DNA from: JBLYYQ01 sp048550035 | GTDB lineage: Bacteria; Nitrospinota_A; UBA7883; JBLYYQ01 | Assembly (NCBI GenBank): GCA_048550035.1 | Contig: JBLYYQ010000044.1 | Location: forward strand, 1 to 10,459 | Direction: 5' to 3' | DNA length: 10,459 bases | In this document: piece by piece, positions 1 through 5,882 of the stretch | Layout of the letters: every line of letters begins with the position of its first letter | Numbering within the stretch: the first letter of the stretch is position 1 | Notes under the pieces: generated by a model | Seen by the model: the letters and a program-made list of their open reading frames with translations, nothing else | Told to the model about the DNA's origin: nothing | Database searches by the model: none | Translations under genes and position numbers: made by a program

Positions 1-1620
1 CCATTACTGATTGTAAATGTCTCTGAGCTTCTTAACTTAGATTCAGTTAGTGACGCGATGACTGACTCTGAAGATGCAAGCTCCCCTGTTGCCACAGAAG
101 ATCATCCTAGCGAAGATTCTTCCGCAGGCAACGAAATGGTAGATGTTGCCAATGTCGAATCTGATATGGAGTTTGCCAGAGAAGATCATCCTAGTGAAGA
201 TTCTTCTACAAACAACGAAATGATAGATATTGTCAATACCGAATCTGATATGGAGCTTGCCGCAGAAGTTCATCCTAGCGAAGATTCTCCTACAAGCAAC
301 GAAATGGTAGATATAGATCCTAGTCAACTTACCCCTGTGACTCCTAATGTAGATGGCAGTTCTATTCTTGATGCCGAATCGGAGCTACTTGCATCAGTAG
401 AGAGTGACTTTCAAAATGATTCAGACTCGGAAGATTCCCGGGCATTAGTAATTGGACATGAGGACCATATATCGTCTAGCCTAATACGAGACTATGACCA
501 AGATAATGTGACCCAACCGCCACCTGATGATACACCATACTCTGACGAACCAGATGATCAAGTTGATAGTCTGCTCGTTGCTGGGGAACCTGTAACTGAT
601 GATAGCAATCTTGAAAGTGAGGAACAGATAGATAACTCATATAGCTTGAAAGATCATGAAGAGATTACTGATTCTGATCTATTGGATGAGAGTAATGAAG
701 AGATTGCCCAAAGTGACTTAGATCCTTCTTACGAGCTTGACAATAGCGATGATGACCAAGAAGGAGAAATCTTAAGAGATGATGATCTTGAACTAGAACC
801 TATGCCTGAATCCTTAAAGAAAATTGATCAATTAACTCCTGGAATGGAAAGCAACCTGACTGCGAGCTGGGAGTTTCATCCGTCTGAATCATTGCGTGAT
901 GTAGAATTAGATGAAGCTATTAGAAATCATGGTTTAGAACCTGCCAGTGGTGAATTAGGAGGAGCAGCGTTTACTCAAAGTAGGATGGGAAGTGAATTAA
1001 AAGTAGGTCATGATTATAAGAGTGCTGACTATGCAAATGACGATGTTGCAAAACCTACTCCTAGTGAAGATGATCTGATGAGCATGATAGGTAAGGAAGA
1101 TAGTACCGAAGGGTTAGTAGAGCCATCGTTAGTTCCAGATGGCAAAAAGGTTACTTCCAACTATTTCACAGTTTCTATGTTTGATGCAGGCGGCTCAGAT
1201 TCGTTCGTTCCAACATTAGGATTAGATCCTGCGGTTAGCGATCTGATTGAATCGCTCAAGCAGCGTGTGACTAGATTGGAGCAGATTGTCTCTGCCCCTA
1301 GCGATTCATTTATGGCAGAACATACACATAAAGCAATCTGCCTGAAAATTGAATCGTGGCAGATTAAGATTTTACTTGTTGAGCCTGCTGAAGGTTTCTT
1401 TGTAGGTGATGTTGTAACTATTGTTGTTGACTATCTCTGGAAAGAACGGCTCTATTTCCGATCTTCAGGAACCGTTACGAGCGTAGATAAAGATGGCTCA
1501 AACTTTTTACTTGAGATTAAGTTTGATACAATGCCACGCGAATCAATTGGATTAATTGATAACTATCTTGCCAATTTTGATGATTGGATCAATACTATCG
1601 AGTCGATAGGCTCTTCTTAA
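1..1620 (+). CDS. Acidic repeat protein with small C-terminal domain, 5'-partial
   Basis: The reading frame is open from the left edge to the TAA at 1618-1620, so the true start may lie outside the window. The first ATG is at 58, but it has no Shine-Dalgarno sequence and the 19 codons before it are open. The protein (520 residues from that ATG) is dominated by Asp, Glu and Ser, with no signal peptide or membrane segment in the visible part. Near residues 14-87 it has two full 28-residue repeats and a partial third (HPSED..., NEMVD, ESDMEF). Most of residues 100-380 looks disordered. A short helix (SLKQRVTRLEQIV) precedes a folded C-terminal domain of about 100 residues with alternating beta-type segments (GDVVTIVVDY, SSGTVTSVDKDG, FLLEIKF). 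This resembles the barrel half of a PilZ domain but lacks its RxxxR motif, so PilZ is only a guess. It lies tail-to-tail with a gspF-like gene and overlaps it by 69 bp. Function unknown. Confidence 0.75.
   Translation, partial: PLLIVNVSELLNLDSVSDAMTDSEDASSPVATEDHPSEDSSAGNEMVDVANVESDMEFAREDHPSEDSSTNNEMIDIVNTESDMELAAEVHPSEDSPTSNEMVDIDPSQLTPVTPNVDGSSILDAESELLASVESDFQNDSDSEDSRALVIGHEDHISSSLIRDYDQDNVTQPPPDDTPYSDEPDDQVDSLLVAGEPVTDDSNLESEEQIDNSYSLKDHEEITDSDLLDESNEEIAQSDLDPSYELDNSDDDQEGEILRDDDLELEPMPESLKKIDQLTPGMESNLTASWEFHPSESLRDVELDEAIRNHGLEPASGELGGAAFTQSRMGSELKVGHDYKSADYANDDVAKPTPSEDDLMSMIGKEDSTEGLVEPSLVPDGKKVTSNYFTVSMFDAGGSDSFVPTLGLDPAVSDLIESLKQRVTRLEQIVSAPSDSFMAEHTHKAICLKIESWQIKILLVEPAEGFFVGDVVTIVVDYLWKERLYFRSSGTVTSVDKDGSNFLLEIKFDTMPRESIGLIDNYLANFDDWINTIESIGSS
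97..318 (+). repeat. In-frame tandem repeat, 84-bp unit, about 2.6 copies
   Basis: Units lie at 97-180, 181-264 and 265-318 (partial). By direct comparison, units 1 and 2 match at 71 of 84 positions. Each unit encodes E-D-H-P-S-E-D-S-x(4)-N-E-M-(V/I)-D followed by an ESDME stretch. The unit length is a multiple of three, so copy number can change without breaking the frame. Confidence 0.9.
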
Positions 1621-2367
1621 ATAGATAGACCTCTCTATTTTAACAGATTTACGATGCAGCAGAATAATTGCAATAATTAATATCGAAAATATATTACTTT
1701 GTAAGGTCAAGCCTACCGCAAACATGATCTTAGTAATCAATGGAAGTTCAAGCGATGAATTCATATAAATATTACTAAATTTTGGGAGCAAGACAAAGGT
1801 TGCAATAATAAATGCTACAAATCCAGCGCTCAATATTATAAGAGGATATCGTACAATATTTTTTGCAAGACTGATTAGAGCTTGATCTTTTTCAATTAGC
1901 TCACTACTTATTCTAAATGCATCATCTAATCTTCCTCTTTTTTCTCCTGTTCTAATCAGTGAAATGATAGTTGAGTTAATCTGCTTATCAGATTCTTCTA
2001 ATGCTGAACTTACAGGTAATCCACTCTCACATGTAGCTAAAACTTCATCGATCAGTGGCTTTAGTGACTTACTTGCAGAGTGACTTAACACTTTCAATCC
2101 TTTAGTCAACGAAACGCCCGACTTTAAGACTAGCTCCATATTTTTAAAGAAGAGTGCGAGCTCAGCAGGAGGGACTTTTTTGCTAGAAATAAACCATTTT
2201 TCTATAAACGATAGTTTTCGAATTTTTGAAATATAGAGCCCTTTTAATTTTAGATCCTGCCCTGCCTCTTCGCAACTATTTGAATTAACGATACCTTTGA
2301 TGAGCTCGCCAGAAGCATCTCGCGCTACATAGGAAAAACTAGTCTGGGAATTATGTCTGCTCAACAT
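1552..2367 (-). pseudogene. GspF/PilC-type inner membrane assembly protein, C-terminal half missing
   Basis: The family forms the inner-membrane platform that couples the assembly ATPase to pseudopilus or pilus growth. The N-terminus (FSYVARDASGELIKGIV) is the usual GspF/PilC lead. Residues about 68-195 are a T2SSF domain with the typical KSGVSL, GLPVSSAL and GEKRGRLDDAF elements, followed by membrane segments at about 175-196 and 222-238. Family members are about 400 residues and contain two T2SSF domains; this one stops at 271, before the second. Its last 22 codons and stop overlap the end of the convergent acidic-protein gene, and no remnant of domain 2 is visible beyond. The start is supported by GAGGTGG four bases upstream, and the gene overlaps the end of the ATPase gene by 17 bp, as in an operon. 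Most likely a truncated, non-functional gene; a stable single-domain variant cannot be excluded. Confidence 0.75.
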
Positions 2368-3247
2368 TTAGCCACCTCTGAATTTCGTCTACAGTAGTGA
2401 TATTAGCAGCGATCTTGTTTTTGGCATCATCTTCAAAAGGTATGATCGCATCAGTTTCAATTGCAACTTGCCTGATATCCTCAAAAGAATCGCCATTTCT
2501 TATAAGCTTAACTATCTGATTATTGATCACCAGTATTTCAAAAATTGCAGTCCGCCCTGCAAAACCTGTTGTATGGCAAGCGATACAGCCTTTCCCATGA
2601 CATTTCTTACATATAATTCTAATAAGTCGTTGCGCAATAACTAGTTTAAGAGAGACTGCAACTTGATACCTCTCTAATCCTAAATCAAGTAGTCGCTCAA
2701 CAGTGCTAATTGAATCATTAGTATGTAAGCTACTAAGACATACATGCCCTGTCATCGCACTCTGAACAGCAGCTATGGCAGTCTCTGAGTCTCTGATTTC
2801 ACCAACCATTAGGATGTCTGGATCTTGTCTTAATGCATGTTTTATCCCTTTAGCAAATGTAAATCCTGCTTTTCTATTAATCTGCGATTGGCGAATATTC
2901 TTGATCCGCTTCTCGACAGGGTCTTCTACTGTAACTACTAGCTGGTCAGGTGACATCAGGTCTCTTATAAGAGCATAGAGTGAAGTAGTTTTGCCTGATC
3001 CAGTAGGTCCTGTTACTAGTAGCAATCCCCACGATTCATTAAGCGCAGTAGAGATTTTTTTAAGTTGCAGCTGATTTAGACCTAGCTCTGCTAATTTAAA
3101 CCCTTCATCTTTATATAATATTCTTATAACTAACGATTCACCAAACAATGTAGGGTATGTTGCGATACGAAACTCTACATCTTGCAGACTTAATATTGAC
3201 CCATCAAACCCACCATCTTGAGGAAGTCTTGATTCTGCAATATCCAA
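2351..3247 (-). CDS. C-terminal ATPase fragment of the GspE/PilB gene
   Basis: This 298-residue open frame begins with TTG immediately after the in-frame TAA, so it could only be translated separately by reinitiation (TAATTG) or stop readthrough. In fragment numbering it holds Walker A at 80-87, the Asp box near 105-111, Walker B at about 142-153, the His box at 166-178 and the zinc-type cysteines C213, C216, C221 and C224. The two CxxC pairs are separated by only four residues, shorter than in many PilB/GspE proteins. It contains the complete nucleotide-binding core but lacks most of the N2 domain. No good Shine-Dalgarno sequence precedes the TTG. Confidence 0.6.
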   Translation of the reverse strand: MDIAESRLPQDGGFDGSILSLQDVEFRIATYPTLFGESLVIRILYKDEGFKLAELGLNQLQLKKISTALNESWGLLLVTGPTGSGKTTSLYALIRDLMSPDQLVVTVEDPVEKRIKNIRQSQINRKAGFTFAKGIKHALRQDPDILMVGEIRDSETAIAAVQSAMTGHVCLSSLHTNDSISTVERLLDLGLERYQVAVSLKLVIAQRLIRIICKKCHGKGCIACHTTGFAGRTAIFEILVINNQIVKLIRNGDSFEDIRQVAIETDAIIPFEDDAKNKIAANITTVDEIQRWLNVEQT

Positions 3248-3574
3248 TTATCCAAGTAGTTTTAGTCTGCTAATCATCTCTTGAGCATATTCTGATCTTA
3301 TTGACTCTATATTTGAGAGATAGCCATCAATCCTAAACTTTACTAACAAATTTGTATTAGTCGGCTCTAAATGGATATCTGATGCCTTCCGATTGATCGC
3401 CTGATTGTTTATTTTAGAAACAAGTGAAACAGCATTAGAACTTTTGCTCTTGCCGTATGTGGCAGGTCTCTCTTTTACTATTAGATTAGTATGGAAATGT
3501 AGACGGGTAATTGCCTCTTCGATCTTACTTGGAACTGCAAGAAATAGAGCAATCGTCTGATTGAAAGTTGCCAT
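3248..3574 (-). CDS. Middle (N2-domain) fragment of the GspE/PilB gene
   Basis: A 108-residue open frame that is part of the broken ATPase gene rather than a separate gene. It carries the linker and the start of the N2 domain (ASDIHLEP, LLVKFRIDGYLS), which in intact proteins sits in front of the Walker A domain. Family-like sequence extends upstream of its ATG (IADPLNYQAIDRL), showing that the ATG is internal. It is in the same frame as the downstream ATPase fragment, separated from it by one TAA codon. Confidence 0.6.
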   Translation of the reverse strand: MATFNQTIALFLAVPSKIEEAITRLHFHTNLIVKERPATYGKSKSSNAVSLVSKINNQAINRKASDIHLEPTNTNLLVKFRIDGYLSNIESIRSEYAQEMISRLKLLG

Positions 3575-3597
3575 AAGTCTGTCAATTGCCTGATAGT

Positions 3598-3912
3598 TTA
3601 ATGGATCAGCAATAACGATTTCGACCCTATTTTTTTGATTCTCAGAGGTAGCGCTAGCTCTGACTTTGCAAACTCTTCTGAAATCTTAGACGCTACTAAA
3701 CGATCAATGGTGACCGCTAAAGAATCAATGATATTAATTAAAAAGCGTTCTGACAATGCCTCAGTGAAACCATTTTCTGTTATGAATCCTAATGATATCG
3801 CAACTTCTCGGGAACCCTGATTGGACTTTTTAGCCACATTCAAAATAACGTTGAGTTGATCTTCTGTAAGCTTACCGCTCGTTATTAAAAATGCTCCTAA
3901 TTTGCCCCGCAT
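3598..3912 (-). CDS. N-terminal fragment of the GspE/PilB gene
   Basis: A 104-residue open frame holding the GspE/MshE-type N-terminal domain (GAFLITSGKLTEDQL, ISLGFITENGFTEALSERF), which in family members contacts the membrane platform or, in MshE types, nucleotides. The start at 3912 is supported by AGGAAAGG at 3917-3924. After LPLRIKK the frame goes wrong at the A7 run and ends a few codons later. One extra A would restore NRVEIVIADPLNYQA and join it to the next fragment. Confidence 0.65.
   Translation of the reverse strand: MRGKLGAFLITSGKLTEDQLNVILNVAKKSNQGSREVAISLGFITENGFTEALSERFLINIIDSLAVTIDRLVASKISEEFAKSELALPLRIKKIGSKSLLLIH
3630..3636 (-). other. A7 tract, site of the frameshift in the GspE/PilB gene
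   Basis: On the coding (minus) strand the reading ATC AAA AAA ATA GGG is the wrong continuation. With eight A residues it would read ATC AAA AAA AAT AGG GTC GAA ATC and enter the frame that encodes the conserved IADPLN region. The lesion is therefore equivalent to loss of one A, or is crossed by a -1 shift. Confidence 0.75.
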
Positions 3913-4074
3913 TAAACCTTTCCTGATCTTTGCATTTAATGCAATATATCATTATGAACCGTAAATATTAACTGAAATAGGTTAAATCGTAACTTATAAG
4001 TTTAACCTTTTGATAAATTTGATCTTAATTTTATGAAACCTAGCTCCTTCAAAGTAAAAAATTAAATATTGTTC

Positions 4075-4104
4075 TTGACAATATTTATGAAATCCAGTTA
4101 GACT
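4075..4104 (+). promoter_or_regulatory. Sigma-70-type promoter of the cold-shock gene
   Basis: A perfect TTGACA -35 (4075-4080) is followed after 18 bp by TAGACT (4099-4104). The upstream stretch at about 4051-4074 is almost pure A/T and could serve as an UP element. Transcription would start near 4111, giving a leader of about 130 nt before the csp ATG. Confidence 0.6.
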
Positions 4105-4110
4105 GCATAT

Positions 4111-4243
4111 GTAGAATGAGGATTGTATTTGTGACCTGACTTTTCGATCGTAAATGCTAGTAGCGTTTTAACACTATCGTAAGTCAATTTTCAAAGGTTC
4201 ATCTCTTATCCTCTGTGTGTTGTGTTTTTAGGAGTGTATTGTT
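4111..4243 (+). promoter_or_regulatory. Long structured 5' leader of the cold-shock mRNA
   Basis: Between the predicted start near 4111 and the ATG there are about 130 nt. cspA-family mRNAs in enterobacteria have leaders of similar length that act as cold-responsive structures. Here TGACTT-TT-CGAT (4137-4148) can pair with ATCG-T-AAGTCA (4176-4186), enclosing a loop of about 27 nt. No match to the E. coli cold box was recognised. The Shine-Dalgarno AGGAG (4230-4234) is nine bases before the start. Confidence 0.4.
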
Positions 4244-4453
4244 ATGAGGCAGGGTAAAGTAAAGTGGTTTAGTAATGCTAAAGGTTATGGTTTTATTAGA
4301 GAAGATGGCAAAGAAGAAGATGTTTTTGTTCATTATACATCTATAGCTGAAGATGGGTATAAAACTTTGGAAGATGGAGATGCAGTTACTTTCGATATCG
4401 TTCAAGGTCCAAAAGGTCTACATGCTAAGGATGTTGCTAAATTAGTTGAGTAG
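4244..4453 (+). CDS. csp: Cold-shock domain protein (CspA family)
   Basis: A complete 69-residue cold-shock protein: a single five-stranded OB-fold that binds single-stranded RNA/DNA and melts RNA secondary structure in the cytoplasm. RNP1 is KGYGFI (residues 13-18) and RNP2 is VFVHY (27-31); the GKVKWF opening and the VQGPKGLHAKDV end are typical. Aromatic binding residues W8, F9, Y15, F17, F28 and H30 are present, and Y31 replaces the more common Phe. The start is supported by AGGAG with a nine-base spacer. The gene is monocistronic, with its own strong promoter, long leader and terminator. Cold or growth-phase induction is possible from this architecture but not shown; many csp paralogues are constitutive. 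Confidence 0.96.
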   Translation: MRQGKVKWFSNAKGYGFIREDGKEEDVFVHYTSIAEDGYKTLEDGDAVTFDIVQGPKGLHAKDVAKLVE

Positions 4454-4460
4454 ATTTAAG

Positions 4461-4502
4461 TACACTCAACTTTCTTAATCTTAAGTTGAGTGTATCCTTT
4501 CT
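4461..4502 (+). terminator. Intrinsic terminator of the cold-shock gene
   Basis: A perfect 12-bp inverted repeat, TACACTCAACTT (4461-4472) and AAGTTGAGTGTA (4483-4494), encloses a 10-nt loop and is followed by the pyrimidine-rich TCCTTTCT. It begins eight bases after the csp stop codon. Confidence 0.8.
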
Positions 4503-4643
4503 TAAAGAAGTTTATAGCCTAATCAAGTAGTTTTTTTGCGTGCTATTTGCGCAATGTCTTATAGCGAAAATTTGGAATTTGTAAGTTTTTCTACGGTAAT
4601 TTTATCTGCAACTGCATCCTTATTTAACTAAAGGCAAGCTTAT

Positions 4644-5135
4644 TTAAGCAATCCATGCTAATACAGTCATGACTACATAAGCAGCCATTCCGATAAAACC
4701 AGCAAACAAGACAAGCTTTCGTTGACTAACTCCTCTTGTGCTTGGCCCACCCCTATCAATAAGCGGAACAATATATAAGATCATCAGAGGTAACCCTTGT
4801 CCGATAACACCTATAAGTTTCGGTGCCCATGCTCCAAGAAAATCTGTGTATTCTGCAAGCTTAAGAAAATAGAAGCCTGCTAAAAAGTACCATTCAGGTT
4901 TGATGTTGAGCGGGGTATCAAATGGGTCTGCTTTTGGACCTAGATGCGCTGGTACAAGTGTTGCGAGCATCGTCAGAATCAATACTACAACCAGGCATTG
5001 AATCGCCTGCTCTCCTATATGGTGCGGAAAAAACCAATGGGCCTCCCCGTTTGCAACCATCTCTCTCTTCTTTGCAAGTGGAATAGCTTTGACCTCGCAC
5101 TCTTTTTTCCGGGTGAACTCTGTAATCGTCGCCAT
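4644..5135 (-). CDS. petD: Cytochrome b C-terminal subunit (subunit IV / PetD-like)
   Basis: A 163-residue membrane protein matching the C-terminal part of cytochrome b, encoded as a separate gene as in b6f-type complexes. The Qo-site motif PEWY is at residues 80-83 in the context PLNIKPEWYFLAGFYFLK. Three membrane helices lie at about 43-63, 85-125 (including the region around PKLIGVIGQGLPLMILYIVPL) and 142-162. The N-terminal 40 residues are charged and cytoplasmic in type. It follows the b6-like gene after 47 bp and is the last gene of the operon; beyond it lies 190 bp of non-coding DNA before csp. The Shine-Dalgarno is weak (GAAGAG only two bases from ATG, GAGG twelve bases away). It pairs with the b6-like subunit to make the quinol-oxidising core. 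Confidence 0.9.
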   Translation of the reverse strand: MATITEFTRKKECEVKAIPLAKKREMVANGEAHWFFPHHIGEQAIQCLVVVLILTMLATLVPAHLGPKADPFDTPLNIKPEWYFLAGFYFLKLAEYTDFLGAWAPKLIGVIGQGLPLMILYIVPLIDRGGPSTRGVSQRKLVLFAGFIGMAAYVVMTVLAWIA

Positions 5136-5182
5136 ATCTCTTCAAAACCTCTAAATATTTTTTATCTCTATCTAATACTCTG

Positions 5183-5875
5183 CTACATCGGTCTTGCAAT
5201 ACCTTGCCTTCTTATCTGGACTAGATGCAACCCAATAACCAGAATAGTTAGCAATGGCAATACCATCACATGGATGGCGTAAAATCTGGTTAATGTAACC
5301 TGACCAATATGTTCGCCTCCACGCATTGCATATCGTATATATTCTCCATAAGGGAGTGCAGCTGGAACCTCTGATCCTACAACGGTTGCCCAATATGCTA
5401 ATTGAGTCCAAGGTAATAGATATCCTGTAAATGCTAGCCCTAGTGTTAAATTAAATAGCGTAACACCAACTACCCAATTTAGCTCACGAGGTGACTTGTA
5501 GATACCAGATATGAAAATTTTGCCCATATGGATAAATATTGTAATTATCATCAAATTAGCACCCCAAGCATGTAGACCACGGTATAACCAGCCAAATGGG
5601 ACATCGTTTACAAGGGCGACAACCGATGAGTGTGCTTTAGCAATTGTTGGCTCATAGTAGACCATCAACAATGTACCGGTTATAACTTGTGTGATAAATA
5701 TAAAAAAGCTTATCCCACCAAAACAAGACCAGAATGTGAGATGAGCTGGTACTATTTTTTCAAATACTTCGTCATCTAAAATCTCTTTTATACCTAACCG
5801 ATCATCAATAAAGTTAAATGTAGAGACTATTAGCCTGTTTTTTATTACAAGAGGACCAAGTTCTAACTGTTCCAT
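5183..5875 (-). CDS. petB: Cytochrome b N-terminal subunit (b6-like / PetB)
   Basis: A 230-residue four-helix di-heme cytochrome, the quinol-oxidising and quinone-reducing core of a bc-type complex in the inner membrane. Heme ligands are H102 and H116 in helix B (13 residues between) and H202 and H217 in helix D (14 between). The 14-residue spacing is that of cytochrome b6, whereas mitochondrial-type cytochrome b has 13. C51 in FWSCFGGI aligns with the cysteine of cytochrome b6 that covalently holds heme c(n). GYLLPW (151-156) and RFYAIH are typical. It ends shortly after helix D (LVQIRRQGIARP), so helices E-G are supplied by the next gene. It begins seven bases after the Rieske stop codon, indicating one transcript. 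Confidence 0.95.
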   Translation of the reverse strand: MEQLELGPLVIKNRLIVSTFNFIDDRLGIKEILDDEVFEKIVPAHLTFWSCFGGISFFIFITQVITGTLLMVYYEPTIAKAHSSVVALVNDVPFGWLYRGLHAWGANLMIITIFIHMGKIFISGIYKSPRELNWVVGVTLFNLTLGLAFTGYLLPWTQLAYWATVVGSEVPAALPYGEYIRYAMRGGEHIGQVTLTRFYAIHVMVLPLLTILVIGLHLVQIRRQGIARPM

Positions 5876-5882
5876 TGCTAAC

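Larger units (their letters stand above)
2351..3912 (-). pseudogene. GspE/PilB secretion or pilus assembly ATPase, broken by a frameshift and a nonsense codon
   Basis: Three consecutive pieces together make one normal-length (about 520 residue) GspE/PilB ATPase. Piece 1 (3912-3598) is the N-terminal domain. Its frame shifts at an A7 run (3630-3636), after which the family-like sequence continues in the -1 frame (EIVIADPLNYQAIDRLM). Piece 2 (to 3248) carries ASDIHLEP and FRIDG and ends at an in-frame TAA (3248-3250), exactly where the family reads K/N-LDIAE. Piece 3 carries Walker A GPTGSGKT, the VTVEDPVE Asp box, Walker B DILMVGEIRD, the His box TGHVCLSSLHTND and a cysteine pair. Every catalytic motif is intact, so the breaks look recent. 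The neighbour gspF-like gene is also truncated. GspE (type II secretion) and PilB (type IV pili) cannot be separated from sequence alone; gspE-gspF adjacency without pilT slightly favours secretion. Confidence 0.85.
3913..4243. promoter_or_regulatory. Divergent intergenic region with palindromes, between the ATPase gene and csp
   Basis: No gene is seen here. Contents: the ATPase-gene Shine-Dalgarno (3917-3924); a perfect 15-bp palindrome TTGCATT-T-AATGCAA (3930-3944); an 8-bp-arm inverted repeat AGGTTAAA (3979-3986) / TTTAACCT (4001-4008), with a second palindrome AACTTATAAGTT (3991-4002) overlapping its centre and right arm; and then the csp promoter and leader. A TATATT at 3948-3943 on the minus strand could be a -10 for the ATPase gene, which would put the first palindrome at its transcription start like an operator. 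That assignment is inference. Confidence 0.5.

Noticed and set aside
97..318. Short tandem repeats as a CRISPR array
   Set aside because: Units are contiguous 84-bp coding repeats without spacers and are in frame within a protein.
43..327. Minus-strand open frame opposite the 84-bp repeats
   Set aside because: It merely mirrors the repeats of the acidic gene, has no ribosome binding site and no family resemblance.
3248..3250. Recoding of TAA as a sense codon (alternative genetic code)
   Set aside because: TAA ends metG and the acidic gene in normal positions, so a reassigned code is not supported; a nonsense mutation is simpler.
4199..4405. Minus-strand open frame covering the csp gene
   Set aside because: Fully antisense to a clear cold-shock protein and without recognisable features.
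4531..4554. T7 run next to a TTGCG/CGCAA hairpin as a terminator for the petD operon
   Set aside because: On the minus strand the hairpin is followed by A residues, not T, and on the plus strand the T-run precedes it; the geometry is wrong.
4918..5411. Open frames overlapping the petB/petD junction on the minus strand
   Set aside because: They are out-of-frame shadows; both real frames carry heme ligands or the PEWY motif and membrane helices.
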